Source: Thermoplasmata archaeon
Lineage (GTDB): Archaea > Thermoplasmatota > Thermoplasmata > GCA-020350865
Assembly (NCBI GenBank): GCA_020348445.1
Contig: CP070751.1
Location: 3,434,248 to 3,498,247 of the forward strand
DNA: 64,000 nt
Reading direction: 5' to 3'
The notes beneath the pieces are model-generated. The model ran no database searches and was not told the origin of the DNA. It worked only from the letters and a program-made list of their open reading frames with translations. The number at the start of each line of letters is the position of its first letter. Position 1 is the stretch's first letter. Positions 37,801 through 44,395 of this stretch are shown piece after piece. The position numbers were made by a program, and so were the translations under genes.

Positions 37801-38062
37801 CGTTGCCTATGTAAAGTCCATAACTACCGTTGAAAATAACCTCCACACCTGCCTCAATGGTCAGGGTTGCGTTGTTCTCCACATATACATCGCCCTGAAT
37901 GTAATATGGACTGTTTCCTATATCCCATATGTCATTGGATGTTATCTGGCCCCCAGGAATCTCTATTCCCGAGACTGTATTATTTGGTACTATGAGAAGC
38001 CCACTCAAACACCCAATTACCAATATCCAAATGGTTAAAACCGACGAAATAGCCTTTTTCAT
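31871..38062 (-). CDS. Giant surface protein with 15 tandem Ig-like repeats and a cytoplasmic zinc ribbon
   Basis: This 2,063-residue protein begins with a signal peptide (MKKAISSVLTIWILVIGCLS), then a NosD-like beta-helix (about 50-345). From about residue 349 to 1,638 there are 15 tandem Ig-like repeats of ~86 residues (pattern LNSPxNNSIIPxGTxLDFS, VNYSVNGG, DISTSGWxDGDYTVQIN, AGNSNSSW, FTIDSTKP). A module shared with the neighbouring surface protein follows, then four ~36-residue thrombospondin type 3 units (DAFPLDxxEWxDTDxDG), one membrane helix, and a cytosolic tail ending in a zinc ribbon (CPHC, CPMC). N-x-S/T sequons are abundant. It is probably a long, Ca-stiffened filamentous adhesin. 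The same domain plan as the neighbour suggests gene duplication. Confidence 0.88.
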   Translation of the reverse strand: MKKAISSVLTIWILVIGCLSGLLIVPNNTVSGIEIPGGQITSNDIWDIGNSPYYIQGDVYVENNATLTIEAGVEVIFNGSYGLYIGNGTLKAVGNPPNMIKFTNSNDSFTWTGIQINSTGLATIKFCNITNATNGIYIEQSTGNEIQNCEISNVTNYGIWLSESDKNDISNNSIFSHNFYWRGIFLYSSSGNNIENNTVSGSMWGIRLSLCDNNNITSNRIFSNNDGIYIQTLSHDNNITKNNISMNFNYGIYLTSGDNLIYHNILWFNTYQAYDEDGNNTWNMTYPIGGNYWSDFDEPIEGAYDNYTGHNQDIEGSDGIVDDWYVDIDNVTGKSYDYYPLMGPIEGIGPRIQLIYPLNNSVIQPGVILDFLVYDEDLDIVNYSIDGGIEQTFPEPFDISTSGWIEGLHNVTINATDLSNHSILRIFFFTIDSIKPFISLNSPANNSLIPGGTFLNFSVIDINLDHVNYSVNGGSNVTLPAPYNISTVGWADGGYTVQINAQDEAGNSNSSWYFFTLDSASPIIILNAPANNSIIPAGTILDFSIIEPNLDHVNYSVNGELNISLSDPFDISTSGWADEDYTVQINALDIAGNSTISWFNFTIDSTKPIIQLNSPVNNSIIPAGTILDFSVFDPNLDHVNYSVNAGVDTPLSDPYDISTGVWSDGDYTVQINAQDQAGNSNSSWYSFIIDSTKPTIILNSPFNNSVIPSGTILDFSIIDPNLSQVTYSRNGEPDVLFTDPYDISTSGWADGGYTILINAEDIVGNLNSSLFFFTIDSTKPTIQLNSPVNNSIIPADTLLDFSVSDSNLDHVNYSVNAGVDTPLSDPYDITTSGWTDGVYKVQINAQDTAGNTAFSWYNFTIDSVPPTIILNSPANESIIPSGTSLNFSIDDPHLSQTKYTINFGSEQTLTSPYDIPTTGWADGSYIITIIADDAAGNRYSLSFLFTIDSTKPIIQLNSPENNSIILSGAIIDLSITDPHLMQANYSINGEPNIPLSDPFDISTSGWLDGDYTIQINTVDLVGNSNSSWYFFTVDTTLPQIILNTPENNAVITEGTVLDFSIIDLHLSHVNYSVNGGVNNPLTDPYDIPTTGWSDDVYNIQINTIDEAGNINSSVFSFTIDSTKPQVLLNSPENNSVIPNGTILDFSIDESNFNNTNYSINGGSIISLSDPFDISTAGWADGNYTVQINALDKAGNSNSSWFNFTVDSSKPIIILNTPENNSVIHNSTILNFTISDPHLVHVNYSINGGVNISLLDPFNISIFDLADGDYTVQINAVDMAGNSNSSWYYFTIDSTPPIIIFGSPGNNSIIDEGTVLNFSIIDSNLLHVNYSVNGGVETPLLDPFNISTSGWSDGNYIILINTTDLAGNLNSSWYNITIDDIPPDIILVSPEDNAIINEGTVLDFLIVDENLLQVNYSVNGGANISLSDPFNITTTGWTDDDYIVQINALDMVGNSVSLWFVFTVDSTPPAIVLNSPENNTLIGGGTLLDFSVVDPNLFQANYSVNQGVDIPFSDPFEIPTSGWESGDYTVLINAIDITNNSNSSWFFFTIDSTPPTITIDPDLNHSIISIGKLIQLDITDPDTDAVMYSIDGGEYSTLAPPYIINTSSWSDGRIMVHIKANDTFGNDAIIWFEVYIINESLILLIDEIGDVMDENEVQVGGYPNIDMTNISIWKVGDYLLYEVEVVGAIQDQIVESDIYYYGLYLFMDETDDPENNDDADFTINCILGMVSIENTTSQESQSLEAFGFGNSTLKILIPLSFINDRTDFKIDANSIIYVNFDLISGTYEEAFIDTSLDAIDLLLDTDNDGTPDVEDVDDDNDGHLDDNDAFPLDNTEWIDTDSDEIGNNADADDDGDGYSDVDDAFPLDSTEWLDTDSDGEGNNADTDDDDDGYLDDEDAFPLDASEWLDTDGDGIGNNADTDDDDDGHPDTEDAFPLDSSKWKKADEEPSDGMIWIILVVVAVVIVVIVVLLLIQRKRGKAAEEGLAPEGEVAFGGIVTEGEAPPEGEVGLAEIGEAEQVPPYQPVAFSYKCPHCQNPFSAPIPEQPMVARCPMCGELTTIGPQ
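33148..37018 (-). repeat. Tandem ~258-bp coding repeats (15 units)
   Basis: This region of the giant surface protein gene is made of 15 units of about 258 bp. The central units are highly similar in DNA (for example the two ~258-bp units near 35.6 and 36.1 kb share long identical stretches), and the first, seventh and last are more diverged. The graded similarity suggests expansion by unequal recombination, and the unit number could vary between strains. It is also a likely assembly-collapse region. Confidence 0.85.
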
Positions 38063-38167
38063 ACCCCTGACACTCCTTTACGGCCAGAAATGTGGTTTTT
38101 CTTTATCAACGTTTCGCAAACAAATCCAGCTTTCTCTTAAAAAAACAAAGAAAAAGCATTTCGAACG

Positions 38168-39193
38168 TTATATTCCCTCTAAATCATCCTCAGTATTATT
38201 TTTAATCCTTCTCTCATACTGGGCAATGGCCACTCCGCATATAATAAGTGCAGCGAAAACCACGGTGCTTAGGGTAATTATCTCCCCTGGCCAGAAATAT
38301 GAAATCGCGCTAGCAAATACTGGTATGAGATAGATGAACAAAATTATCCTTGAAAGCTCGCTTGTCCTGAGTATCCAGTACCACACGAGAAGGGCAAAGG
38401 ATCCGGGAAACAGCGCGAGAATTACGATGATATTCCATGAATAAAGGGAAATGGAAGGTACCTTTTCATGCGGAGACTCTAAAATTGAAAAAACAGCCAG
38501 AATTACAGTACCAAGAAGCATACTTATTATGGCAACTGTCAAGGGATCATATTTTTCTAGTATCTTCTTGCTCATAATGGAAGAGAAGGCATATGAAATT
38601 GCCGACATCAAGATGAGGATGTTGCCCAAGAAGATCGAATCTCCTAGGCTCAAACCCCCTCCCGTTACAAGTAGCAATGTTCCAGACAAGGCGATCACGG
38701 TGCCTATCACCTTGTTTGCGCCCAAGGGCTCTTTTAGAATTAGAACTGCCATAATTATGGTGAATATTGGACCAGAAGCCTGTATTATGCTGCTCAGATG
38801 GGCAGAAGTCATGGTCATACCGTAGTTCTGAAACAGGTTTGGAAGTGTAATACCCACCAGACCTAGAATTAGGAAAAAGAAGAAGTCCTCTTTTAAAGAT
38901 TTTATTATTCTATTGGAATCTTCTTTGACTATTAAGAATAAAAAGAGGGGTATTATCGCGATCGTGTATCTTAGTACAGCCAAGGTTATTGGTTCAACTT
39001 CGTCCAAGGCGATCTTCAAAAGCGGAAAAGAAAGCCCCCAGCAGAAGACAGCAAAGAACATTCCCATCCATCCAAAATAGTTCAAAGGGCGATTTTTGGG
39101 TTTTTGGGATTCTGCATGTTCGCCAGATGCCTTTTGATTGGGCCCTGAGTCCACCAAATCTTGAATTTCAGAATCCGGGATTGTCTCCGCCAT
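38168..39193 (-). CDS. DMT-superfamily transporter (EamA type)
   Basis: The 341-residue protein has ten hydrophobic helices in two EamA halves; the first starts at FGWMGMFFAVFCWGLSFPLLK and the second at GNILILMSAISYAFSSIMS. DMT/EamA proteins export or exchange metabolites such as amino acids or nucleotide sugars. A hydrophilic N-terminal extension of ~38 residues (with ETIPDSEIQDLVDSGPNQ) is unusual for the family and probably cytosolic. It is divergent from taw3. Confidence 0.87.
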   Translation of the reverse strand: MAETIPDSEIQDLVDSGPNQKASGEHAESQKPKNRPLNYFGWMGMFFAVFCWGLSFPLLKIALDEVEPITLAVLRYTIAIIPLFLFLIVKEDSNRIIKSLKEDFFFFLILGLVGITLPNLFQNYGMTMTSAHLSSIIQASGPIFTIIMAVLILKEPLGANKVIGTVIALSGTLLLVTGGGLSLGDSIFLGNILILMSAISYAFSSIMSKKILEKYDPLTVAIISMLLGTVILAVFSILESPHEKVPSISLYSWNIIVILALFPGSFALLVWYWILRTSELSRIILFIYLIPVFASAISYFWPGEIITLSTVVFAALIICGVAIAQYERRIKNNTEDDLEGI

Positions 39194-39279
39194 TGGCCCA
39201 CATAACCAACTTTATGGATTTAAAGAATTCGAACTTATTTTCTTGTATTCTTTTCCAATAACGGTGTTATTGGGTGTGA

Positions 39280-39378
39280 GCCCTTAGGCTTAAGATAACA
39301 GCTCTTTATTGCATAACCTAAGGGCTAAGTGGACTATGAAAAAATCATGTAGGAAATGGAATAGGCCACGAAGGAGGG
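39280..39378 (+). ncRNA. 99-nt structured element, copy A (candidate novel RNA)
   Basis: GCCCTTAGG (39280-39288) pairs exactly with CCTAAGGGC (39317-39325), closing a 28-base loop. A second domain has GTGG (39329-39332) with CCAC (39366-39369) around CTAT/ATAG and an inner TGA/TCA stem. The whole 99 bases align without gaps to 52549-52647 with 11 differences, and the first loop (CTCTTTAT, GCATAA) is almost unchanged. A separate hairpin CCAATAA/TTATTGG lies just upstream (39255-39273). The region is intergenic, about 100 bases before taw3. No conserved reading frame exists. It could be an RNA or a protein-binding DNA repeat; strand is assumed from the orientation toward the downstream gene. 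Confidence 0.6.
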
Positions 39379-39475
39379 CGTCCTTGGGGGAGGGAAAAGG
39401 TAATATCAAAGATAAAAACTGAAGAATGTCGTTTCTTTCAAAAACCTTCTTAAGGCTCATATCCATTCTGAATCC

Positions 39476-40057
39476 ATGCTGAGGGACAAGAAAGAAAGAA
39501 TGAAAAAGTTGGACGATAAGATATGTGAAGGGGAGGTGGACAAGGAGATACTGCCGATTATCGAGAAGATAAACTCAAATCCCAATTACTTCACCACAAG
39601 CAGTTGTGCAGGAAGAATCGCAGTAATAGGGCTTTCAGAAATAGGCGATAAGGAAGGAGCTGAATTCCTGGGCAAATGGCATCGAGAAGTTGAAGTTCAG
39701 GAGGTAGTGAAGGCCTATTCAAAGGTCAAGGACTACAAAAACATCTTCCTTTTGGCTCAATCACCAATTATCCATGTGAGGTGTAGAACACTAGAAAGCG
39801 CTGTTGCACTGAGGAACCTCGCAGCAGAATCCGGATTGAAGTACTCAACCATAAAATCACTCACCCTTGATTCAAAAAATGATCCTCAGAAAATAGTGGT
39901 TGAAATTCTCAGTTCCGAAAATATTCATGTGCCAATTGCAAGGGATGCTAAGGTATACCCAGATGAGGATTACCTCTCTTTTTTGGTAGAAAACGCCAAT
40001 TTAGCACTTAAAAGGGCAAGGCAAAAATTAATGAAATTCAAACAAAACCTGCCCTAA
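39476..40057 (+). CDS. taw3: tRNA-Phe wybutosine-pathway methyltransferase Taw3
   Basis: The 193-residue product matches the TYW3/Taw3 family, with the diagnostic TTSSCAGRI (about 41-49), LLAQSPIIHVRCRTLESA and ALRNLAAESGLKYSTIKSL. In archaea Taw3 N4-methylates the tricyclic wyosine precursor (yW-86) at G37 of tRNA-Phe using SAM. The substrate tRNA-Phe(GAA) with G37 is encoded at 4646 in this window. ATG at 39476 is chosen. It overlaps the end of the beta-CASP gene by 4 bases in convergent orientation. Confidence 0.92.
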   Translation: MLRDKKERMKKLDDKICEGEVDKEILPIIEKINSNPNYFTTSSCAGRIAVIGLSEIGDKEGAEFLGKWHREVEVQEVVKAYSKVKDYKNIFLLAQSPIIHVRCRTLESAVALRNLAAESGLKYSTIKSLTLDSKNDPQKIVVEILSSENIHVPIARDAKVYPDEDYLSFLVENANLALKRARQKLMKFKQNLP

Positions 40058-41280
40058 AGTTCGAATTCCTCCATTAATTTTGGTAAATAAAAATTGTACG
40101 AATCCTTGAGTTCCTCGTAAATGGCCTCCCTGTTGTCGCTGTGGCATAAAATGACATTCTCAGGCTCGCATCCATGAATGAAGTCCACAAGTTCCTTATG
40201 TCCAGAATGTGCAGAGAAGTCAAAGAAACATACCTCGCAGTTAACCTTCTGAGTCACGCCCTGTAGTCTTATTTTTCCCTCATCCATAAGTAACCTTCCA
40301 TTGGTTCCCTCAACTTGAAAGCCCGTAAGAAGTATGGCGTTTTTTGGATCGCCCTTGAGCTTCTGAATGTAGCTTAAAACCGGACCCCCATCCAGCATTC
40401 CGCTTGTTGTTATTATCACCTCGCCTTTTAAAGCGTATTTTCTTCCTTTGAACGAGCGCACCATCTTGATTTTGTTCTTCATCCTCCTCAGTTCCTTGGG
40501 TGATCTTATGAACTCGGGTTTATTCAGGTAAATATCTGTGATGGAGTTTCCCATGCCATCCACATATATCCTATGTTTCGAATGCTTGAGAATTAGCATG
40601 ATCTCCTGGGTCCTTCCAATGGCAAAGGCTGGAATTATGACCTTTCCTCCACGGGAAACGACCTCATCGATTTTCTTTAGGAATTCGTATTCCAGCTTCA
40701 CCCTGCTTGGATGATTTCTCCCGGCATAGGTCCCCTCGATTATCAGTGTATCACATTTGACAGGTTTGGTACCTAGAAGCAGATGGGTGTTTAGGGTGTT
40801 TATGTCCCCTGTAAAAAGTGTTGTTTTCCCTCCTCTTAGCTCGAACATCGTGGCACCAGGGATATGGCCAGCATAGTGAAATTTGACCTCATAGGGACCT
40901 ACTTCCCTCTCATCACCGAACTTCGCGGTATCAAAGCTTCGTTTCGCGGTTTTTATATCGTATTTGTCGTACATCTGGGGATATCCTTCTAGGTCACTTA
41001 TCTTGAGGTTATCATCGAATAGGACCTCGCTGACCCGCTGGGTCATGACTGTTGAGATAACTGGAGTTTCATATCGACCGCACACCCACGGCACCATACC
41101 TGAATGATCCAGATGGGAATGGCTCAAAAGAAGAAAATCCACAGGAGGGACCTCTACAGGATATTTTGGTGGATCTGTTGCTGAAAGGCCGTAATCGAAA
41201 AGGAGCCGGAATTTACCCTGGGAAACCAACATACCAAGTCTTCCGACTTCATCCGCACCACCAAGGAACTTTATACGCAT
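40054..41280 (-). CDS. Beta-CASP metallo-beta-lactamase RNase (aCPSF2-like)
   Basis: The 408-residue protein has the MBL metal motif SHSHLDHSG (about 53-61), a second motif HYAGHIPGATMF, FTGDIN, and the beta-CASP motifs including FAIGRTQEIM and TTSGMLDGGP, with a late FDFSAHSGHKEL. It lacks the N-terminal KH domains of aCPSF1, so it fits the aCPSF2/RNase J-like class. Such enzymes are endo- or 5'-exoribonucleases in mRNA and rRNA processing. Zn-dependent catalysis is predicted from intact ligands. Confidence 0.9.
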   Translation of the reverse strand: MRIKFLGGADEVGRLGMLVSQGKFRLLFDYGLSATDPPKYPVEVPPVDFLLLSHSHLDHSGMVPWVCGRYETPVISTVMTQRVSEVLFDDNLKISDLEGYPQMYDKYDIKTAKRSFDTAKFGDEREVGPYEVKFHYAGHIPGATMFELRGGKTTLFTGDINTLNTHLLLGTKPVKCDTLIIEGTYAGRNHPSRVKLEYEFLKKIDEVVSRGGKVIIPAFAIGRTQEIMLILKHSKHRIYVDGMGNSITDIYLNKPEFIRSPKELRRMKNKIKMVRSFKGRKYALKGEVIITTSGMLDGGPVLSYIQKLKGDPKNAILLTGFQVEGTNGRLLMDEGKIRLQGVTQKVNCEVCFFDFSAHSGHKELVDFIHGCEPENVILCHSDNREAIYEELKDSYNFYLPKLMEEFEL

Positions 41281-41440
41281 GCCACAGGTAATGAATTATG
41301 TTCTATTAATAGATTTGATGGGCTATTTATGTGAATCCTTGCCGTTTTGGATACTTTCTGGTCAAATAGGTGATAATTTCAGCGCTTAAAATAAATATAA
41401 GTATATTGTATTATATTAACCGACAGAACAAGGGATTTGG

Positions 41441-41989
41441 ATGCAAACAAATGTTGAAAAGAAGGTCTGCCTTCTCGGTGATTGGGGAGTGGGCAAGACC
41501 TCGCTAATTCGGCGTTACGTTTACAATGCCTTTGATGACCATTATCTGAGCACTCTCGGCGTAAAGGTCTCAAAAAAGGGTTTTTTAATCAAGGATTTTA
41601 AAAAAAGGCCCTTTCTCAAGGTGAACCTCACCATGCTCATTTGGGATTTGGTGGGCCAAAGGGGCTTTCAATATCTGCAGGCTTCTGCATTTAAGGGTAC
41701 AAATGGAGCGCTTGTTGTATGCGATATTACACGGCCGGAAACAATTTCCGCCATGGAGAAATGGGTGTCCTCCATATTCGCCGAGACAAAGCCCATCCCC
41801 CTGATATTCCTCGTCAATAAAGTTGATTTAACGGAAAATGGCGTGCCTTTGGAGTTGAAAGCCGATATAGAAAAGCTTGTGGATAAATATCACGGTCAAT
41901 TCTTCCCCACAAGTGCTAAAACAGGTATGAATGTGGAAGAGGCTTTTCAAACCATTGGGAAGATACTCACAAGGAAATTTTTTGAATAA
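41441..41989 (+). CDS. Ras/Rab-like small GTPase
   Basis: This 182-residue single-domain GTPase has G1 LLGDWGVGKTSLIRR, a switch I region STLGVKVSKKG, G3 IWDLVGQRGFQ, G4 FLVNKVDL and G5 FPTSAKTGMN. The order and spacing are those of Rab/Arf-type proteins, and the Gln after DxxG, used for GTP hydrolysis in Ras, is present. There is no C-terminal Cys for lipidation. A TATA-rich AAATAAATATAAG lies ~45 bases upstream. Archaeal Ras-like GTPases often partner with roadblock/MglB-type activators, but none is seen nearby. Confidence 0.9.
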   Translation: MQTNVEKKVCLLGDWGVGKTSLIRRYVYNAFDDHYLSTLGVKVSKKGFLIKDFKKRPFLKVNLTMLIWDLVGQRGFQYLQASAFKGTNGALVVCDITRPETISAMEKWVSSIFAETKPIPLIFLVNKVDLTENGVPLELKADIEKLVDKYHGQFFPTSAKTGMNVEEAFQTIGKILTRKFFE

Positions 41990-42032
41990 AAGCAATTTAT
42001 CGATTGTCCTCAAATAAGAGGACGAAATGAAC

Positions 42033-43784
42033 TCACATCCCCCAGAACTGGTTATTCTTCCTCTTGATTTCACAGACCTTGTCTAAAACTTCCTTTTCGT
42101 CCACATTCAACTCAGTCTCACAGAGGCATTTGTAGTCATCCCCAGGAATATCCACGTATAATATATCCTCGACACATAGTTGGCGGCCCACTGTGACACC
42201 ATCAACAGAAATCGCGATTTCATCCCCGGAAATTGCCTCCTTTAGGCTCTTTCCTTCGCTTTGGATGCTTTTGATCCTTCCCACCACCTTCCCATCAGGT
42301 CTGAGAATCCCCTGACCAGGCCTGATTCTCCCTGCCAGTACCCTCACACCGATTATTGCAGGCTTGCTCACTCTAAAAACACAGTCGGGAAGAACCTTGA
42401 ACATCCCGGGATGGGGCCTCTCACCCCGTGCCTCCTTATCCAGTTCAATCTTCCTCTTCTCAGTCCACTCCTCATAATCTTTCATGAGCTTGTATATGAT
42501 TGAGCTTTCGAAAACCACTGGACCAACACAGCGCTCGATCTCATCTTTTGCATCTGAAAGAAGCTTCACATTGAAGGCCAAAATCGCCTTTTTTAAAGGC
42601 TCGTTGGAGGTTGCAGCCTCGATTACATCCCGCTTGGACACATCACCAACCCCAGCCTTCTTAATTGGAATCCCCCTGTCTTTGAGCTCATATGCAAGGG
42701 CTTCCAAAGAACCGATGGCATCTGCCTTGACAACTAGGCCCTCATCTGCGGTTTCTATTTCGAGCTTCATCTCAGATTGTATCTCCTTTACTATTCCCTC
42801 TTCATCCTCCACTGCAACCTTAAGAGGCGCCCCTGCAATGACGGCTTCAAGATCTGGGGCCGATATCTTTACACCTGCCGCTGCTGATATGCTGTCGCAT
42901 AAATCGAACTGATCTTTTGGATCCCTTATTTCGTCCAGGGGTCTTGGCCTAAGGAGCGCTTTTACCTTGGTGACCACAGCTTTCTGGGTTGTGCCAATCA
43001 CGATTTTGTCTCCCCTGTTTAAAGTTCCATGGTGGATTATTACATCGACTGTGGTGCCAAGGCCCTTTTCTTCCTTGACCTCAAGGATCGTACCTTCAGC
43101 AGGGCCTTCCTCTTTCTCAAGCTGTTTTTCAAGATAACGCTGTGCCAATCCTACTAATATTAACAGAAGGTCTGGAATGCCCTCTCCATACTTTGCAGAC
43201 ATCGGGACCAATGCGATTGTCTTTTGAAAGTCCTCGATTTTATCGTATCTTTCTGAAGGGAAGCCCTCGGCATATAGCTTGCCCACCAGATTGTATAGAA
43301 TTTCATCGAGCTTTTCCTGAACCTGCTCTGATTGAGTTTCTAAAGACTCGTGAAAACAAATATCCTCCTGGGATCTCCATCCCGCCAATCTGTCGATCTT
43401 GTTCACGGCCACGACAAAGGGAGTTTTATATCGTCTCAGAATGTTTATGGATTCCAGGGTCTGAGGCTTTATTCCCTCCATTATATCGATTACCAATACA
43501 GCCAGATCGGCCAGGGCTCCTCCTCTGGATCTCAATGTGGTAAAGGAATAATGGCCTGGAGTATCGATGAAAAGCAAACCCGGGACAGTAAAATCCTTAC
43601 CTTTCATCAATTTACCACAGATATGTTTTATCGTGTCAATGGGCACTTCTGTCGCCCCGATGTGTTGTGTGATCTTGCCCGCTTCTCGTGAGGCCACAGC
43701 GCTACCCCTAATATTGTCAAGAAGGGTTGTCTTTCCGTGGTCCACGTGACCTAAGACCGATACTATGGGCTGACGGATTTTCAT
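42033..43784 (-). CDS. infB: Translation initiation factor aIF5B
   Basis: The 583-residue GTPase has G1 LGHVDHGKTTLLDNI, G3 FIDTPGHYSFT, and G4 VNKID, followed by domain II beta barrel (about 225-340), domain III and the C-terminal domain IV that binds aIF1A and Met-tRNA. It promotes subunit joining at the end of initiation. Length is normal for archaeal aIF5B and no intein interrupts the P-loop, a frequent insertion site in this gene. It begins at ATG 43784. Confidence 0.96.
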   Translation of the reverse strand: MKIRQPIVSVLGHVDHGKTTLLDNIRGSAVASREAGKITQHIGATEVPIDTIKHICGKLMKGKDFTVPGLLFIDTPGHYSFTTLRSRGGALADLAVLVIDIMEGIKPQTLESINILRRYKTPFVVAVNKIDRLAGWRSQEDICFHESLETQSEQVQEKLDEILYNLVGKLYAEGFPSERYDKIEDFQKTIALVPMSAKYGEGIPDLLLILVGLAQRYLEKQLEKEEGPAEGTILEVKEEKGLGTTVDVIIHHGTLNRGDKIVIGTTQKAVVTKVKALLRPRPLDEIRDPKDQFDLCDSISAAAGVKISAPDLEAVIAGAPLKVAVEDEEGIVKEIQSEMKLEIETADEGLVVKADAIGSLEALAYELKDRGIPIKKAGVGDVSKRDVIEAATSNEPLKKAILAFNVKLLSDAKDEIERCVGPVVFESSIIYKLMKDYEEWTEKRKIELDKEARGERPHPGMFKVLPDCVFRVSKPAIIGVRVLAGRIRPGQGILRPDGKVVGRIKSIQSEGKSLKEAISGDEIAISVDGVTVGRQLCVEDILYVDIPGDDYKCLCETELNVDEKEVLDKVCEIKRKNNQFWGM

Positions 43785-43912
43785 TGCCGTTCCTCTGTTT
43801 CTCTTGGAATATGGGATTGGATATATGTATTTTGTGGCAAATAAAAAAATTTATACCTCATAAGTCTTATATTAATTGATAGTGAAAGTCAGCAACCGGT
43901 GAGATTGTGGGA

Positions 43913-44344
43913 ATGTTACCCAATTCTCCTAACGTTTATGAAGGAGAAAACTACATTGAAGAAAATCCCAGGGAATTCAAAACACTTGCATTAACAGCAA
44001 GAATAATATTAATTATATGGGGTGTCATTGTTATTATTATGGGAGTATACCTTCCAATAATGATATCTTCCAAATATTCAGGTTATACTGGGGCTGAGAT
44101 GGCAAGCCAAGTTACTGGAACCGTCTTTCCTATTGTTGGAACAATGGTTGTGGTTCTTGTCATTACCTCATTTTATAGAGCCCAAGACAGCCAATGGACA
44201 AATTCTGCGATCTTATCGGGGATATTTGCAAGTATTTTACTTTGTGACGGGATGCTCAATGTGGGGGTATTAGGTTTGGTATTATGTATAACTGCTCTTT
44301 TGCTTCTAATTCTTTCGAAAACACAGGGAGTGCATAAATTATAA
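43913..44344 (+). CDS. Small four-helix membrane protein
   Basis: The product (143 residues from ATG 43913; a GTG two codons upstream is possible) has about four hydrophobic helices (24-45, 65-85, 97-113, 117-135) and a polar N-terminus (NSPNVYEGENYIEENPREF). GGTGAG lies 9 bases before the ATG. No family is recognised. It lies between aIF5B and a sugar kinase gene on the other strand. Confidence 0.55.
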   Translation: MLPNSPNVYEGENYIEENPREFKTLALTARIILIIWGVIVIIMGVYLPIMISSKYSGYTGAEMASQVTGTVFPIVGTMVVVLVITSFYRAQDSQWTNSAILSGIFASILLCDGMLNVGVLGLVLCITALLLLILSKTQGVHKL

Positions 44345-44395
44345 GGCCTGATTCGATTTACAAAGGTGTTAGACCTTATTTAATTTGATACAACA

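Noticed and set aside
39338..39420. Basic peptide frame inside element copy A (starts MKKSCRK)
   Set aside because: Copy B has a stop at the third codon of the same frame, so it is not conserved as protein.
42033..43784. Intein in aIF5B
   Set aside because: The P-loop and following motifs are uninterrupted and the length is normal.
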